Origin: Ariolimax columbianus | Taxonomy: Eukaryota > Mollusca > Gastropoda > Stylommatophora > Arionidae | Assembly: GCA_036924085.1 (NCBI GenBank) | Contig: JAVGWX010000007.1 | Span: forward strand, 32,085,453-32,149,452 | Direction of reading: 5' to 3' | DNA: 64,000 nucleotides | Shown here: one piece after another, positions 21,105-31,169 of the stretch | Layout of the letters: every line of letters begins with the position of its first letter | How positions within the stretch are numbered: position 1 is the first letter of the stretch | The notes under the pieces: model-generated | Seen by the model: the letters and a program-made list of their open reading frames with translations, nothing else | What the model was told of the DNA's origin: nothing | Databases searched by the model: none | Made by a program: the position numbers and the translations under genes

Positions 21105-21400
21105 AAATGATGAAACAGGGCTATAGTGTCTAGAAAAGAGAAGAATTCGAGGTGACTAAATAGATGTTTAAAAGATGATCAGAGGAACGGATAAATTAGA
21201 CTATAACAAGTTGTTTTTTTTCAAAATACAGCCACAAGAGGGCATAGCTACAAATTAACTAAAGAGAGATCCAGATTAGATACTAGGAATTTTTGTTTAG
21301 TCAGAGAGTGGTGAATGCTTGGAATGCATTGTCACAGGAAGTAGTGGAGGCAGGGACAATTAATGCATTTAAGAATAAATTGGATGCATACAACGTGATG
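21105..21400 (+). pseudogene. CR1-like LINE, ORF2 C-terminus
   Basis: The short frame from 21293 reads FSQRVVNAWNALSQEVVEAG, INAFKNKLDAYN. Upstream, ACGGATAAATTAGACTATAAC and CTACAAATTAACTAAAGAG match the other CR1 copies. The normal 3' UTR is lacking; at about 21400 it passes straight into a purine-rich tandem repeat. Confidence 0.75.
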
Positions 21401-22420
21401 AGACACAGTAAGCAAAGTAAGGAGACAGAGGGACAACGGGAAAAGACAGAGATGGACAAAGTAAGGATACAGTGATGAACAATGGGAAGAGATAGAAATG
21501 GACAACGAGAGGAGACATAAAGGAGAAAGTAAGGAGACGGAATGGGACAACAATGGTTGAAATATATAGACAAAGTAAGAACACGAAAACATAGAGCAAG
21601 AGTAGACAGAAATGGACAAAGTAAGGAGACAGAGAAGGACAAAGTAAGGAGACAGATGGAGAAAGTAAGGATACCTTGGGAGACAACGAGATAAAACAGA
21701 AGTTGACAAAGTAAGGCGATAGAGAGGGACGCAGTAAGGCGTTATAGAGGGACAAAGTATGGAAACAAATAGGGAAAAAAGGAGACAGAGAAACAAAAAA
21801 GAGACAGCTATTGACACAATAATATAAATAGAGGCAGCAGTAAGGATACAGTGAGGGACAATTTGTGATATATCTTGAGAGACTTATTGAGATGATTTAG
21901 GTACAGTGTGAAATATAATGAGTAATGATGATAGCGATGAATAGAATGACATTGCGAGAGAAAGTATGCGTGTGCGATAGAAGAGTCGGAGTGGAAATTA
22001 CGGAGGAGAGCCAACAGAAGTAATTACAGAGACGGTCAAAAATAATAGATTGATAGAAAGTTGAAACAGATATGTGGAGATAGGGATAGTGTGAGTGAGA
22101 GAGTTAAACAAATGAAAAGAGTAAGGGCAGAGAAAGAGTGGGCGAAATGAGCAAAAATAACATGAGGTAGTAATACAGTGAGAGTGAGAAAACATAACAG
22201 AGAATGCAACTCACAAGGAGAGAGCAACAATGAGGGGTAAAGAGCGGGACAGAGAGGCAGACAGTGCAAAAGAGGAAGCGAAAGACGGAGTGAGAGAAAA
22301 TGAGAAAAAGTGGGAGGGTAAACGATGATGAAAGGCAGACTAAGGGAGATAAAGAAAACAAAAGAGATAGGGAGAGAAAGAAAACGTAAAATAAACTAGT
22401 AAATATAGTATGAGGTTTAT
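21400..22420. repeat. Degenerate purine-rich tandem repeat (GGACAAAGTAAGGAGACAGA-like)
   Basis: About 1 kb built from a roughly 20-bp motif, clear at 21400-21790 and increasingly diverged toward 22400. Minus-strand Ser/Leu/Phe frames (21301-22361) are by-products. Confidence 0.8.
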
Positions 22421-22439
22421 GGGGGCTGCTAGTGCTAGT

Positions 22440-22780
22440 TGCTAAGTGGCACGGCTAAGTGCTTGGCTAGTTAGTTTTCTTTCCCCTTGTGCCGTTAAGC
22501 GAAGTGGGGAGCTTAATTCATCTTTCCTGCGCCAAGTTCGTTGCGTCGGTCAATGTGAGCCCTTGTCGATGCACAATTACTCTAATGTCATATATGCACC
22601 GACCTTGCGACCTTCCCCTTGCCCTGTAGCCAGATCTACCAGAGTTGTAAGCCATCAGTTGAAGTTGATGAGGGTGCATTCTCATGAGATGACCAAACAA
22701 ACTTATTTTCTGCATGGACATGTATTTGACACAAGACGTAGTGCCAACCATACTACGAACGTCGTCGTTCCGCATTATGT
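22440..22780 (-). pseudogene. RT C-terminal fragment (GYRARGRxQxR type)
   Basis: Minus-strand frame 22518-22775: RNDDVRSMVGTTSCVKYM, QKISLFGHLMRMHPHQLQLM, YNSGRSGYRARGRSQGRCIY, DIRVIVHRQGLTLTDATNLA. This is the terminal region of an RTE-like endonuclease/reverse-transcriptase ORF (LFGHLxRM...RGRPQxRWxDDI). A second diverged copy is at 58720-59030. Confidence 0.75.
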
Positions 22781-22819
22781 CTCTTCTGGTAACACCTTCT
22801 GCTACATCCTGACCTTCTG

Positions 22820-23045
22820 AAGCACTTCATTTCACAAGTCGAATGTACTTGGATCGATCTCCAATCCCTGCACCGGCCGTTACCACAGGGAAGGAAACCC
22901 TTTGAAAATTCAGGAGGAAGCAGACCCTTACATATAATGCATGATGAATTCGGATGCACTGTGACGACATGTGCACAATACAAACATGGTGCAACGCAAT
23001 CTTGGACAATAGAGAAATAAGGTGAACGCAAACAAAATACATAAA
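22820..23045 (+). mobile_element. SINE1, partial
   Basis: GATCGATCTCCAATCCCTGC (B-box region, diverged), CACCGGCCGTTACCACAGGG, GGAGGAAGCAGACCCTTAC, GATGAATTCGGATGCACTG. The 5' head is degraded. Confidence 0.65.
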
Positions 23046-23257
23046 TATATGAGGTAGTGACAAAGTGAGAATGGCTACAAAGAAGAGAAGACTAATAGAC
23101 AATGCAACAGATAACTGGATTAAAACATGAGCAGGAAAGAGAAAGGCAGAGAGGAATAGAGGCAGACAGTGTGAAAGCAGGAGCGAATAACTTATAATAT
23201 GAAAAAAAAAGCCAGAGAAGAAACGATGATGCACCGTTGAAAAAGGAAATTATTCAA

Positions 23258-23345
23258 GAGAGAGAGAGAGACAGAGAGAGATAGAGAGAGAGAGAGAGAT
23301 AGATAGAGAGAGAGAGAGAGAGGGAGAGAGATAGAGAGAGAAGGA
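23258..23345. repeat. (GA)n microsatellite
   Basis: GAGAGAGA with GATA interruptions. Confidence 0.95.
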
Positions 23346-23935
23346 AAAGAAAGAGCGTGAGAAACACCATAAGATGAGAATTCTCTTCTCTTGCCCTCAG
23401 AATTAGATATGAGAATAATTTTTTTACTGAGAATGTGAAGGAACAAACTAGAAAAGAAAAAGAGACTTCCATGCTGGCACTGCATTCATGACCTTTCACT
23501 TAAACCGACGTTAAGGGCTCAGGACTGACACCAAGGAGCTGGTCTGCTCAGCTATTAGCGTGGAGTCCCTGGGACAAGGCAAGTCCAGGTGTGGCCCAGT
23601 GGAAGCAGAGCAGATCACTTCATTATAACGATACGAGAATTCTCTTAACTTTCACAAGAAATGTGTTCCGAGTCGAGTTTTATTGGAAAGAAAACAGGAA
23701 TGCCTCGTAATCGGAAGCCATGGACAACTATAACGAGGAAGGAGCGAGAGTAAGGGGGATGTTGACAAGGAAAGACACGGCCACCATTTAGAATCATCGA
23801 CATTATTATTTTCGTCATAACAATAACCTTCATCGGGCTTGAGAAACAGAAGTCCACGCAAACAGACAATGATCACGTCAAGTCAAACAAGACTTGTGAA
23901 ACAAACAAAAAATTTCACATAATAAAAGTTATCCT
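23346..23935. other. Unassigned, no gene seen
   Basis: Short minus-strand frames at 23645-23876 have no recognisable features. Confidence 0.35.
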
Positions 23936-23939
23936 TTTT

Positions 23940-24130
23940 CTCCTTCGTCGACGTTCGTCTTTTAAAGGAAGTTTATGACGTTGCGTCATAGTTTACAGCG
24001 AGGTTGCGACGATACATCCGATTTCCGCACGCCATTTTTGGGACCGGATTCGCCTTTCTTTTTGGTTAACTAATCTCTTAGTCAGGATGTACAGCTGAAG
24101 TTTGTTTCCAGGGCTGCCATTTGGAGATAG
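23940..24130 (-). mobile_element. Repeat F (minus)
   Basis: TCCTTCGTCGACGTTCGTC (F 3' end), ACGTTGCGTCATAGTTTAC, GACGATACATCCGATTTCC and GTTTCCAGGGCTGCCATTT are the reverse complement of F landmarks in the right order. Confidence 0.65.
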
Positions 24131-24132
24131 AA

Positions 24133-24274
24133 GTGAGTCTTTGTCCTTTACATTCATCTTCGTTCGTTCTCAATATGCCGCCACCAAGTCCTGAAAAAGG
24201 CTTTGCAAGTAGCAGGATGTTGTACGGAGAACGGCGTGCGTTATATCGAAAGTTTACAGCTTGATTGCGAAATG
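24133..24274 (-). mobile_element. Repeat G (minus), piece 1 of 3
   Basis: TTCGTTCGTTCTCAATATGCC, AAGTAGCAGGATGTTGTACG and TATCGAAAGTTTACAGCTTG form the 3' end of a minus-strand G. The copy continues at 24628-24690 and 25732-25905. It was split first by a plus-strand G, then by LINE B. Confidence 0.75.
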
Positions 24275-24627
24275 GGATCAAGATGCTGAGCATTGCATGA
24301 GCTGCAGTGGACATCGACCCATTGTTGACTGCTACCGTCAGGGCCAGCGAACCAGAGCTGCCAAGACTCTTCTACACCTCCACGCGGTGATCCTGTATAA
24401 CAGGCTGCAACATAGCAGACTGGCTAAGGCGAAGGGATGAAAGAATGAATGCTAACCCGGTACTCACAAAATTATTGCTGAAGTCGCATGTGTTGGACTG
24501 GAAGGTGCAAATATCGCAGTCAAGCTTTAAACTACGACACAACGCATTCCGTTCTGTGGACTACATTCTGCTACTTAAGCCCTTTTAGTGTTTAGTAAAG
24601 GAAGATTAAGAACGAACGTAGCCATAT
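24275..24627 (+). mobile_element. Repeat G (plus), nested
   Basis: GGATCAAGATGCTGAGCATTG through CTACATTCTGCTACTTAAGC to AAGAACGAACGTAGCC. The direct repeat CGAAATG (24268-24274, 24628-24634) flanks it. Removing the insert restores a normal minus-strand G. The tail is GTAGCCATAT rather than GAA. Confidence 0.75.
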
Positions 24628-24690
24628 CGAAATGTCCACATTACGGTTCGACACATCCGACTTCAGCAGGCATTGTTGAGTACCAGGTTA

Positions 24691-25731
24691 AAGAAAATAT
24701 GCACGAAGATCCCATAAACGCACTAACAACACCCAAAACCCATCGCTACTGTACGAAAACCTACCTGGAGGCAGGATATATTTCCAGAGGTGGTAGAAAA
24801 TATACCAGGTATTGGAAACAAAAACTGCCAGTCTGAAAAAAGAAAGGAGAGATACTACCCTAAGCCTTACATCGAAAAACTACCCAAGCATGGACTGGAC
24901 CCATGCATACACCGACGGTTCTGTAACAAACACTACACAGAATGGAGGGGCAGGAGCATTCCTGAACCTACCAAAGGGCAGACAAATAACACTGTCATTC
25001 GCTACTGGTAAGTATACAAGCAATTTCAGAGCGGAGGCAGAGGCACTGAGGGCGGCAGTGGAAGAAATGGTGACGCATAAAGAAAATGAAAGCCATACAG
25101 TCCTGCTTACAGATGCTCTCACCGTAGTCACAGCGCTAAAAAGCCAGAAAAACACTGAGCTTAATGACCTAAGAGCAGCACTCTGCAAACTGTGCCAGCA
25201 GTCCGCACCAAAAAGGGTAGTGGTACAGTGGGTCCCATCACACTGCAACATCCAAGGCAACGAGGAGGCAGACAGACTGGCAAAAGAAGGTGCAAGACTA
25301 CCACAAACAGATACCAGTATGACGTACGAAGAGTCAAAACGGCTTATCAAAGCCAGATACATGACAAAATGGGAAACCGAACATACTGGTTACACCAAAA
25401 ACGATGCCTATTACCAGTTGAACCGAAGAGAGCAGGTCGTTGTCTTCAGACTTCGCACTGGCCACAATAGACTGAGATACCACCTATTCAACAAATTGAA
25501 GATAGGTGGTACCGACGAATGCCCGTGCGGTACCGGTAAAATGACCGCTGAACATCTACTGCAGAACTGCCCGACATACGAGGATCAGAGAGAGCAGATG
25601 TGGCCATCACCAGTGGAACTGCAAGACAAGCTCAATGGCAGTGTCGACAGCCTCAGGATGACCGCCGCTTTTTTCGAAAAAATAATGGTTACTGTCTGAC
25701 TGCGTACGAAGAAGAAGAAGAAGAAGAAGAA
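24691..25731 (+). mobile_element. LINE B, 5'-truncated insertion with 13-bp target-site duplication
   Basis: The element runs from AAGAAAATATGCACGAAGATC to CTGACTGCGTACGAAGAAG plus GAA repeats. GAGTACCAGGTTA occurs directly at 24678-24690 and 25732-25744. The flanks join into a minus-strand repeat G when the insert is removed. This is textbook target-primed reverse transcription with 5' truncation. High identity to the copies at 29530-30877, 42438-42858 and 61442-61546 suggests a recently active family. Confidence 0.9.
24812..25699 (+). CDS. LINE B ORF2 C-terminus: RNase H domain plus CxC...H...C tail (partial)
   Basis: About 295 codons. RNase H1-type acidic residues are all present: Asp in AYTDGS (~residue 34), Glu in RAEAEAL (~75), Asp in LLTDAL (~100), Asp in NEEADRLA (~153); the conserved His in WVPSHC is also there. 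This domain degrades RNA in RNA/DNA hybrids during retrotransposition. The tail contains FRLRTGHNRLRYHLFNKL, then ECPCGTGKMTAEHLLQNCP, a likely metal-binding cluster usual at the end of Jockey/I-group ORF2. The start given is not a true start: the reading frame enters from upstream, and a one-base difference from the 29.5-kb copy near 24838 shifts the frame. No RT domain remains, so the copy cannot move by itself. Confidence 0.85.
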   Translation: METKTASLKKERRDTTLSLTSKNYPSMDWTHAYTDGSVTNTTQNGGAGAFLNLPKGRQITLSFATGKYTSNFRAEAEALRAAVEEMVTHKENESHTVLLTDALTVVTALKSQKNTELNDLRAALCKLCQQSAPKRVVVQWVPSHCNIQGNEEADRLAKEGARLPQTDTSMTYEESKRLIKARYMTKWETEHTGYTKNDAYYQLNRREQVVVFRLRTGHNRLRYHLFNKLKIGGTDECPCGTGKMTAEHLLQNCPTYEDQREQMWPSPVELQDKLNGSVDSLRMTAAFFEKIMVTV

Positions 25732-25905
25732 GAGTACCAGGTTAGCCTTTCCTCTTTGATCCCTTATCCTTAGCCAGTCTGCTCTGTTGCAGTCTGTTAT
25801 TCCGGAGACGTAGAAGAGTCTTGGCAGGCCCTGACATGAGCAGTCAGCTATGGGTCACTGATAGCTGCAGATCATGTTCTGCTCAGCATCGTGATACCAA
25901 AGTCT
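25732..25905 (-). mobile_element. Repeat G (minus), piece 3 of 3 (5' half)
   Basis: GCCTTTCCTCTTTGATCCC, TTAGCCAGTCTGCTCTG, GTCAGCTATGGGTCACTG and GTTCTGCTCAGCATCGTG. Together with 24133-24274 and 24628-24690 it makes one near-complete minus-strand G. Confidence 0.75.
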
Positions 25906-26001
25906 TGGTCAATGATGGGTCGCTGATCTTGATGCAGTCAGCCAGCTATGGATCGCTCATGTTGTCAGCTCACTAACCGTGCATAACTGACTAGAACTAA
26001 T

Positions 26002-26230
26002 AGGTGCAGAAAGCAGGTGCAGGCATCCGGTGCAGACATCACGTGCAGGCATTAGGTGCATTCATCAGGCGCATTCATCAGGCGCAGACATCATGTACAG
26101 ACATCAGGTGCATTGATCAAGTGCAGACATCAAGTGCAGACTTCAGGTGCAGGCATCAGGTGCAGACATAAGGTGCAAAGATTAGGTGCAGCCATTATGT
26201 GTGGACATTAGGTGCAGACATCAGCAGATT
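26002..26230. repeat. 13-bp minisatellite (AGGTGCAGACATC), about 17 units
   Basis: Head-to-tail 12-13-bp units with substitutions (CATTCATCAGGCG, AGGCATTAGGTGC). It lies just after repeat G-like sequence. Confidence 0.9.
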
Positions 26231-26517
26231 TGTATCGTTTTCAGGAGTTACAAATTGTCATATTATTCTTATGTTTCTTCATCCGTGTGTTCTAGAACAA
26301 GACATTTTCATTTTAAAGACACATGTGCACGAATACACGAAGGCATATCCAAGTAAACACACACTTATTAAAACATATACATTTCAAGTATATACTGTGT
26401 TGGTACTGATCAAAAGAGCCAAATATAGGTCAGTTGAAAATTAGGTGAGGATAAAGCAAAAGCGGACACACATTAACGAAACAATATGGATGTGATTACA
26501 AATTAAGGAAACCAATT
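26231..26517. other. Unassigned, no gene seen
   Basis: An 81-aa plus frame (26199-26444) starts in the 13-bp array and shows no domain. Confidence 0.35.
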
Positions 26518-26900
26518 GAAATGGGATCAAAATGTTAAGCAGTGCATGAACTGCAGAGGTCAGCGACCGCTAGATGACTGATGGTGTTAGGGCCTGCTAA
26601 CTCAAAGCGATCCAGAGCAGCAAATATATTTCTTAATCTGCGCATGATGATCCTAAATAAAAGACTGCAACAGGGCAGACGGGCTAAGAAGGATGGATCA
26701 AAAAGAGAAGTCTAACCCGGTACAATGAATTTGTTATTCAAGTCGGATGATCCGGATCAGAAAGTACATATATCGCAGTCACGCTGTAAACATCGACACA
26801 ACGAACTGCGTTCTCCGGACTGCTATTTGCAGAGACCTTTCCATGGCATGGAAGCAACGTTTTAAGAACGAACGATCAAGAAGAAGATAAAGAATCTCAC
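26518..26900 (+). mobile_element. Repeat G, near full length
   Basis: GGGATCAAAATGTTAAGCAG, GGTCAGCGACCGCTAG, CAACAGGGCAGACGGGC, CATATATCGCAGTCACGC, AAGAACGAACGATCAAGAAG. Diverged, with a short GAA-type tail. Confidence 0.75.
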
Positions 26901-27109
26901 TGAAAGTATTATGCAACAGTTTCTCCACCTCATATTTTCAAAAACAAAAGTGACTAAGCAAGACACACATAAAATCAAACAAACATACAGGCAACAAGGA
27001 ACGTAAACTAATTCCGACCAGATGACAAATGACATAATCACTTGGCCTGTTGAAACCAGCCACCCACAAGGAACTGACCAATTTAGATTTATTTACTTCA
27101 AGGAGACAT

Positions 27110-27535
27110 TTTAGATCAAGATGTTCGAGCAGTGCATGAGCTGCAGGGATCAGCGAACCAAAGCTGACTGCTAGTGTCATGGCCAGCGAACCAAAGCTGA
27201 CTGTTAGTGTCATGGCCAGCGAACCAAAGCTGACTGCTAGCGTCATGACCAGCGAACTAAAGCTTTCAAGACCCTGCTACGCCTTCACGTGGTGATCTTG
27301 GATAACAGGCTGCAACAGGACAGACTGGCTATGAAGATGGGATCACAGAAGGAAGGCTAACATGGTACACACAAATGTCTGCTGGTAGTCAGATGTGTCG
27401 AACCAGAAGGGGCAAATATCGCATTCAAGTTCTAAACTACGACACAACGCATTCTGTTTTCCAGAGAACACCCTGTCACTTGCAAAGCCCTATTCAGTGC
27501 TTGGTTGCGGGAAATTGAGAACGAACAAAAAAGAA
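27110..27535 (+). mobile_element. Repeat G with triplicated 33-bp head segment
   Basis: It starts AGATCAAGATGTTCGAGCAG. The segment AGCGAACCAAAGCTGACTG...GTGTCATGGCC appears three times in a row (about 27147-27250) where other copies have it once. The rest (GTGGTGATCTTGGATAACAGG, GGGGCAAATATCGCATTC, GGAAATTGAGAACGAAC) is standard. A long GAA tract follows. Confidence 0.8.
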
Positions 27536-27896
27536 GAATAAGAATAAGTGGAAGAAGAAGAAGAAGAAAAAGAACAAAAAGAAGAAGAAGAAGCAGAAGT
27601 AAAAGACGAAGAAGAAGAATAAGAAGAAGAAGAAGAAGATGAAGAAGAAGAAGAAGAAGAAGAAGAAGAAGAAGAAGAAGCAGAAGTAGAAGACGAAGAA
27701 GAAGATGAAGAAGAAGAAGAAGAAGAAGAAGAAGAAGAAGAAGAAGAAGAAGAAAAAGAAGAAGAAGAAGCATAAGTAGAAGACGAAGAAGAAAAAGAAG
27801 AAGAAGAAGCAGAAGTAGAAGACGAAGAAGAAGAAGAAGAAGAAGAAGAAGAAGAAGAAGAAGAAGAAGAAGAAGAAGGAGAAGAAGAAGAAGAAG
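27536..27896. repeat. (GAA)n microsatellite at repeat G tail
   Basis: About 360 bp of GAA with GCA, GTA and GAC units, some in higher-order blocks (GCAGAAGTAGAAGACGAAG repeats at intervals). Leu- and Phe-rich minus frames are by-products. Confidence 0.95.
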
Positions 27897-28490
27897 TGAG
27901 GCATTAATATAGACTTTTTAAAAAGTTTACACAACATTGCATGGTATTGTTAAGTTGGTAAAATTAAGTTTCAGCGCGAAGCCAATTATGGGAAGTGGCA
28001 GATGGTTTTGACCCGAAAAGATAGCTGTGTGCATGCTAATGGCTCAGTGGGTCTATTCTTTGCTCCCAAGTGTAGAATCCTCGGATCCATACAAGAAATC
28101 AGGTTTAGTAGATTCAGAATAAATCCTGGAAAAATTCAAGACCTCTTAATCGGCAGCAATCCGAAGATAAAGAGGACATTGTCGAAGGGAACAAGCAGAT
28201 GGTTTTGACCCGACACGATGGCTGGGTGTTTGTGATTGATGTCTTCGTAATGACCAGGCCGATCCCGCGCGTGGACCATGTCATTGTGCGGCGTCATCGG
28301 ATGTGTCAGCCCCACCACTTTGATCCGTGACAACGCCCTTGACACGGTTATTTGTGTCCGTTAAGAAGCTGAACCGGTGCTCGAGATGCTGGTTATTTTG
28401 GTGGCTTGGGAAATTGAAAAGGGTCATTGGGATGTAACTTTGGATGCTTGAAAGTTGATGTCTGGAATTGGTGAATTTAACCGTTTTTGT
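27897..28490. other. Unassigned; 34-bp direct repeats at 27999 and 28196
   Basis: GGCAGATGGTTTTGACCCGA occurs near 27996 and a near copy near 28193, about 197 bp apart, both followed by a GATxGCTGxGTG phrase. No gene is recognised. Confidence 0.5.
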
Positions 28491-29325
28491 GTTAGGGGGA
28501 GGTTAAGAGTAGAGGAGAGAGGTAGTTGGGTTGAGAGGGAAGGAGTGAGGTACTAAAGGGAGTATGAAGGAAGGAAGAAGTGAAAGATGGAAATATTGAG
28601 AGAGTGAAGTAGTGAGAGGTATAATTAGCGAGAGAGGAAAGGGGTGAAAAAACGAAGAGAGAGAGAGTAAAGAAGTGAGAGGTATAATTAGCGAGAGAGG
28701 GAAGGGGTGCAAAGACGAAGAGAGAGAGAGTGAAGAAGTGTGACAGGGAATATTGAGAGGCTAAAGAAGTGAGACATATAAAAGTAGAAGAGGGAAGGGG
28801 GCGAGCCAGAGGGAGTAGGAGTGAAGCGTGAGGGGGAAATATTGAGAGAGCGAATAAGTGAGAGATATAAGCAGTGAGAGGAGGAAGTGGTGAGAGATAA
28901 TGAGCGAGAGAGGGGTAATGTGATAGACAGAAAGTAAGAGTGAAGAAGTGAGAGATATAATAAGTGAGAGGAGGATGGGGTGAGAGACCGAGATAGTAAG
29001 ACTGAAGAAGTAAGAGAGGAATATATTGAAAAAGTGACGAAGTGAGAGACATGAGAGCGAGAGAGTGTAGAAGTGAGAGACCGAAGGAGCAAACGGTAAG
29101 AAGTGATTAAGGGACATATTGAAAGAGTGAAGACTTGAGAGATATAAGGATTGAGAGAAGGGTGGGGGCGAGACAGAGGGAGTAGCAATGAAGAAGTAAA
29201 GTAAATATAAGGAGCGAGAGATGGAAAGAGTGAGATAAGGAATGAAAGAGATAAGTTGAGAGAGTGAAGGAGTGAGAGAGGGAAAAAGTGAGAGACATAA
29301 AGAGGGAGAGAGAAGGAACACTGAA
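28491..29325. repeat. Degenerate purine-rich tandem repeat (GTGAGAGATATAATGAGCGAGAG-like)
   Basis: About 830 bp of loosely repeated 25-55-bp units, for example the block GAAGTGAGAGGTATAATTAGC at 28610 and 28674. Minus-strand Ser/Leu/Thr frames (28492-29427) are by-products. Confidence 0.8.
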
Positions 29326-29434
29326 CATTCTGTGGATACACCACACTAGGTAATGGTTTATTAAGGTCCTGATATGCCTGTAATGGACTGTTCGTGTTTC
29401 ATATGCATATGCAATGGTGATTAACACATCGGCA

Positions 29435-29437
<3 letters not shown>

Positions 29438-29515
<78 letters not shown>

Positions 29516-29518
29516 TAT
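29438..29518. repeat. (AT)n microsatellite, left flank of mariner
   Basis: About 80 bp of AT. Similar AT repeats resume at 31585 on the other side of the mariner, so it was probably one tract before insertion. Confidence 0.95.
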
Positions 29519-29529
29519 CAGGCGTGTTC

Positions 29530-30877
29530 TTCTTCTTCTTCTTCGTACTCAGTCAGACAGTAACCATTATTTTTTCGAAAAAAGCGGCCGTCATCCTGAG
29601 GCTGTCGACACTGCAATAGAGCTTGTCTTGCAGTTCCACTGGTGATGTCCACATCTGCTCTCTCTGATCCTCGTATGTCGGGCAGTTCTGCAGCAGATGT
29701 TCAGCGGTCATTTTACCGGTACCGAACGGGCATTCGTCGGTACCACCTATCTTCAATTTGTTGAATAGGTGGTACCTCAGTCTATTGTGGCCAGTGCGAA
29801 TTCTGAAGACAACGACCTGCTCTCTTCGGTTCAACTGGTAATAGGCATCGTTTTTGGTGTAACCAGTCTGTTCGGTTTCCCATTTGGTCATGTATCTGGC
29901 TTTGATAAGCCGTTTTGACTCTTCGTACGTCATACTAGTATCTGTTTGTGGTAGTCTTGCACCTTCTTTTGCCAGTCTGTCTGCCTCCTCGTTGCCTTGG
30001 ATGTTGCAGTGTGATGGGACCCACTGTACCACTACCCTTTTTGGGACGGACTGCTGGCACAGTTTGCAGAGGGCTGCTCTTAAGTCATTAAGCTCAGTGT
30101 TTTTCTGGCTTTTTAGCGCTGTGACTACGGCGAAAGCATCTGTAAGCAGGACTATATGGCTTTCATTTTCACTGTGTGTCACCATTTCTTCCACTGCCGC
30201 CCTCAGTGCCTCTGCCTCCGCTCTGAAATTGCTTGTGTACTTACCAGTAGCGAATGACAGTGTTATTTGTCTGCTATTCGGTAGGTTCAGGAATGCTCCT
30301 GCCCCTCCGTTCTGTAAAGTGTTTGTTACAGAACCGTCGGTGTATGCATGGGTCCAGTCCATGCTTGGGTAGCTTTTCGATATAAAGCTTAGGGTAGTAT
30401 CTCTCCTTTCTTTTTCAGTCTGGCAGTTTTTGTTTCCAATACCTGGTATATTTTTTACCACCTCTGGAAATATATCCTGCCTCCAGGTAGGTTATCGTGA
30501 TGGGTTTTGGTGTTGTTAGTGCGTTTATGGGATCTTCGTGCATCTTTGCTTTGGCTATTTCTGCAAAGTTTCTCCGCTTTAGTTTCCCATTTCCCTAATT
30601 GTTTAGTCTCTGGTGCATTGGATGGTCCGTCAGTCTTCGGAGTTTCTCTGACTGCAGCTGGGCTCTGCAGTCTCTTCTATCGGTCATGGATTGCAGTTTT
30701 GTAATCTTTTCAAGTTCTACAATTGGCGTTGACTTCATGCCTCCTGTTATAACTCTCATGGCTTGGTTTTGAAGTTTGCTAACTTTATCGAAGTTCGCCT
30801 TTGCTGCTGTTGTCCATGCCGCAATGCCATACTCGAGAACTGGTCTCACTCTTCCAGTGTACAGTTTCTTTAGTATG
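29530..30877 (-). mobile_element. LINE B, 5'-truncated insertion with 11-bp target-site duplication
   Basis: CAGGCGTGTTC is duplicated at 29519-29529 and 30878-30888, and the sequence between is a minus-strand LINE B ending in (GAA)n. It is the longest B copy here. 30595-30849 encodes the RT thumb region VLEYGIAAWTTAAKANFDKV, LQNQAMRVITGGMKSTPIVE, then a TAG near 30595. A small deletion near 30495 shifts the frame before the RNase H part. It is inserted in the left terminal repeat of the mariner. Confidence 0.9.
29553..30461 (-). CDS. LINE B ORF2 RNase H domain and tail (partial, 302 codons)
   Basis: It has the same architecture as 24812-25699: AYTDGS, RAEAEAL, LLTDAF, WVPSHC and NEEADRLA supply the four acidic residues and the His of RNase H. 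FRIRTGHNRLRYHLFNKL and the terminal cluster follow. Here the cluster reads ECPFGTGKMTAEHLLQNCP, so the second Cys of CxC is replaced by Phe. The listed start is internal; the natural protein would enter from the RT domain upstream, but a frameshift and a stop separate the two. Confidence 0.85.
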   Translation of the reverse strand: MVKNIPGIGNKNCQTEKERRDTTLSFISKSYPSMDWTHAYTDGSVTNTLQNGGAGAFLNLPNSRQITLSFATGKYTSNFRAEAEALRAAVEEMVTHSENESHIVLLTDAFAVVTALKSQKNTELNDLRAALCKLCQQSVPKRVVVQWVPSHCNIQGNEEADRLAKEGARLPQTDTSMTYEESKRLIKARYMTKWETEQTGYTKNDAYYQLNRREQVVVFRIRTGHNRLRYHLFNKLKIGGTDECPFGTGKMTAEHLLQNCPTYEDQREQMWTSPVELQDKLYCSVDSLRMTAAFFEKIMVTV

Positions 30878-31038
30878 CAGGCGTGTTCAAATGCAACCGG
30901 TCCTTACTGCACGAAGTAAACATACGTACGGTGCGTATGATAACGACACTTGTGGTGTAAACAGCACATACCAACCGTCAAGTTTACAAACTTTTATTAT
31001 TCTCTGACACAAAGTTTCCTCAGCAGACCGTTGACAAC

Positions 31039-31167
31039 ATGGCGGTTGTGATACGGAATCCGTTTAGAGTTGATCAGTTGATTCGGTTTATAACAGCTGA
31101 AGGATGTCGACCAGTTGACATTCATGGCAGAATGCAGGTAGTGTATGGTGACAAAAGTGTGGCGAAC
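31039..31167 (+). pseudogene. Mariner transposase N-terminal helix-turn-helix segment (left arm)
   Basis: MAVVIRNPFRVDQLIRFITA then EGCRPVDIHGRMQVVYGDKS resembles the first helix-turn-helix of mariner-family transposases and SETMAR-type proteins (…RxxIRFLxxEGxxPxEIHRRLxxVYG…), which binds the terminal repeats. After about residue 43 the frame crosses into the inverted arm, so the 142-aa frame is a junction artefact. Confidence 0.6.
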
Positions 31168-31169
31168 GT

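Noticed and set aside
21301..22361. Series of hydrophobic minus-strand frames
   Set aside because: Caused by the purine-rich 20-bp degenerate tandem repeat.
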